This document shows positions 4,706-5,145 of a stretch of 5,145 bases of DNA, piece after piece. Numbering within the stretch: the stretch's first letter is position 1; each line of letters opens with the position of its first letter. The notes beneath the pieces were generated by a model, which saw only the letters and a program-made list of their open reading frames with translations, did no database searches and was not told the DNA's origin. The stretch covers positions 1-5,145 of the forward strand of contig MNXK01000104.1 in the NCBI GenBank assembly GCA_001872165.1, read 5' to 3'. Source of the DNA: Anaerolineae bacterium CG2_30_58_95 (GTDB lineage: Bacteria; Chloroflexota; Anaerolineae; Anaerolineales; Villigracilaceae). The translations under genes were made by a program, and so were the position numbers.

Positions 4706-5145
4706 CTATTCCTCCATGCCCAGATAAGCCTTCTGCACCATTTTGTTTTGCTGGAGTTTCTTAACAGTATCGTGCAGGACGATCTCTCCGGTCTGCAGAA
4801 CGTAACCGCGACTGGCGACAGTGAGCGCCATCAACGCGTTTTGCTCGACCAGTAGAATGGTCGTTCCTTCCTTGTTGATCGCCTTGATGGTCTCGAAGAT
4901 GCTCTCGACCAACACGGGCGCCAGGCCCATGGATGGTTCGTCCATCAGGAGCAGGCGTGGATGGGCCATCAAAGCGCGGCCGGTGGCGAGCATCTGCTGT
5001 TCGCCGCCGGAGAGTGTGCCTGCAACCTGACTGTGGCGTTCCTTTAGACGTGGAAACAGGGTGAAGACGCGTTCAAGATCAGCGGCAATTTCCTGTTTAC
5101 TCTTCCGACTGTACGCGCCCATCTCCAGGTTTTCAGTGACGGATA
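4706..5145 (-). CDS. livF: Branched-chain amino acid-type ABC transporter ATPase LivF (C-terminal part)
   Basis: The last 145 residues of an ABC ATPase are present; the frame runs off the right edge, where SVTENLEMGAY fits the LivF consensus (LTV-ENL-MGAY). The Met at 5122 is therefore internal and not the start. About 90 N-terminal residues with the Walker A loop and Q-loop are outside. Visible are the ABC signature LSGGEQQML (about 5014-4988), Walker B LLLMDEPSMGLAP (about 4954-4916) and LLVEQN, in which Gln replaces the H-loop His, as is usual for LivF. LivF pairs with LivG on the membrane subunits LivH and LivM, fed by a periplasmic or lipid-anchored binding protein, to import leucine, isoleucine, valine or other amino acids, amides or short-chain compounds. 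The adjoining amine oxidase gene hints that the real substrate may be an amino acid or methylated amine other than a branched-chain one. Confidence 0.9.
   Translation of the reverse strand, partial: SVTENLEMGAYSRKSKQEIAADLERVFTLFPRLKERHSQVAGTLSGGEQQMLATGRALMAHPRLLLMDEPSMGLAPVLVESIFETIKAINKEGTTILLVEQNALMALTVASRGYVLQTGEIVLHDTVKKLQQNKMVQKAYLGMEE

Noticed and set aside
1..5145. CRISPR array, transposase, integrase, tRNA or rRNA
   Set aside because: I looked for regularly spaced repeats, recombinase motifs and cloverleaf structures and saw none.

Overview
The window looks like a chromosomal segment of a moderately GC-rich bacterium, most likely of the Chloroflexota (Anaerolineae-like). This is inferred from three traits: a Thr/Pro-rich 'TPTPTP' linker on an exported protein, a CinA with a decayed C-terminal domain, and a C-rich palindromic dispersed-repeat signature. 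No rRNA or other phylogenetic marker is present, so the assignment is tentative. Every supported gene lies on the minus strand, so the genes below are listed in transcription order, from high to low coordinates.

Region 1 (5145-3548) is metabolic. It holds the 3' part of livF, the ATPase of a branched-chain-amino-acid-type ABC importer, followed directly by a DAO-family FAD-dependent oxidoreductase. The oxidoreductase uses a TTG start whose Shine-Dalgarno sequence lies inside the end of livF. Together they suggest uptake and oxidation of an amino acid or N-methylated amine.

Region 2 (3537-1407) is a mosaic. An AbrB/MazE-like antitoxin has its own likely promoter and a palindromic operator candidate. 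It overlaps, by an ATGA junction, a Doc (Fic-fold) toxin gene that breaks off right after the HPFVDGNKRT motif. cinA begins about 15 nt later. cinA has an intact N-terminal MoCF-type domain, a C-terminal domain without its signature motifs, and a 60-bp palindromic repeat inserted in frame. After cinA comes an exported Thr/Pro-rich protein whose M14-carboxypeptidase-like domain stops a few residues after it begins.

Region 3 (1384-596) is a compact MNT-HEPN toxin-antitoxin-type pair, locally lower in GC. It has a candidate extended -10 promoter placed so that the message would be leaderless, a 14-nt gene overlap, and a perfect 13-bp hairpin terminator. It abuts the broken end of the peptidase gene.

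Region 4 (572-1) is the N-terminal half of an S-adenosylhomocysteine/5'-methylthioadenosine deaminase-type amidohydrolase.

The main story is a small accessory island: two toxin-antitoxin modules around cinA, with at least two gene break-points, between ordinary metabolic genes. No CRISPR array, transposase, tRNA or rRNA is seen, and no stretch over 300 bases lacks a gene.
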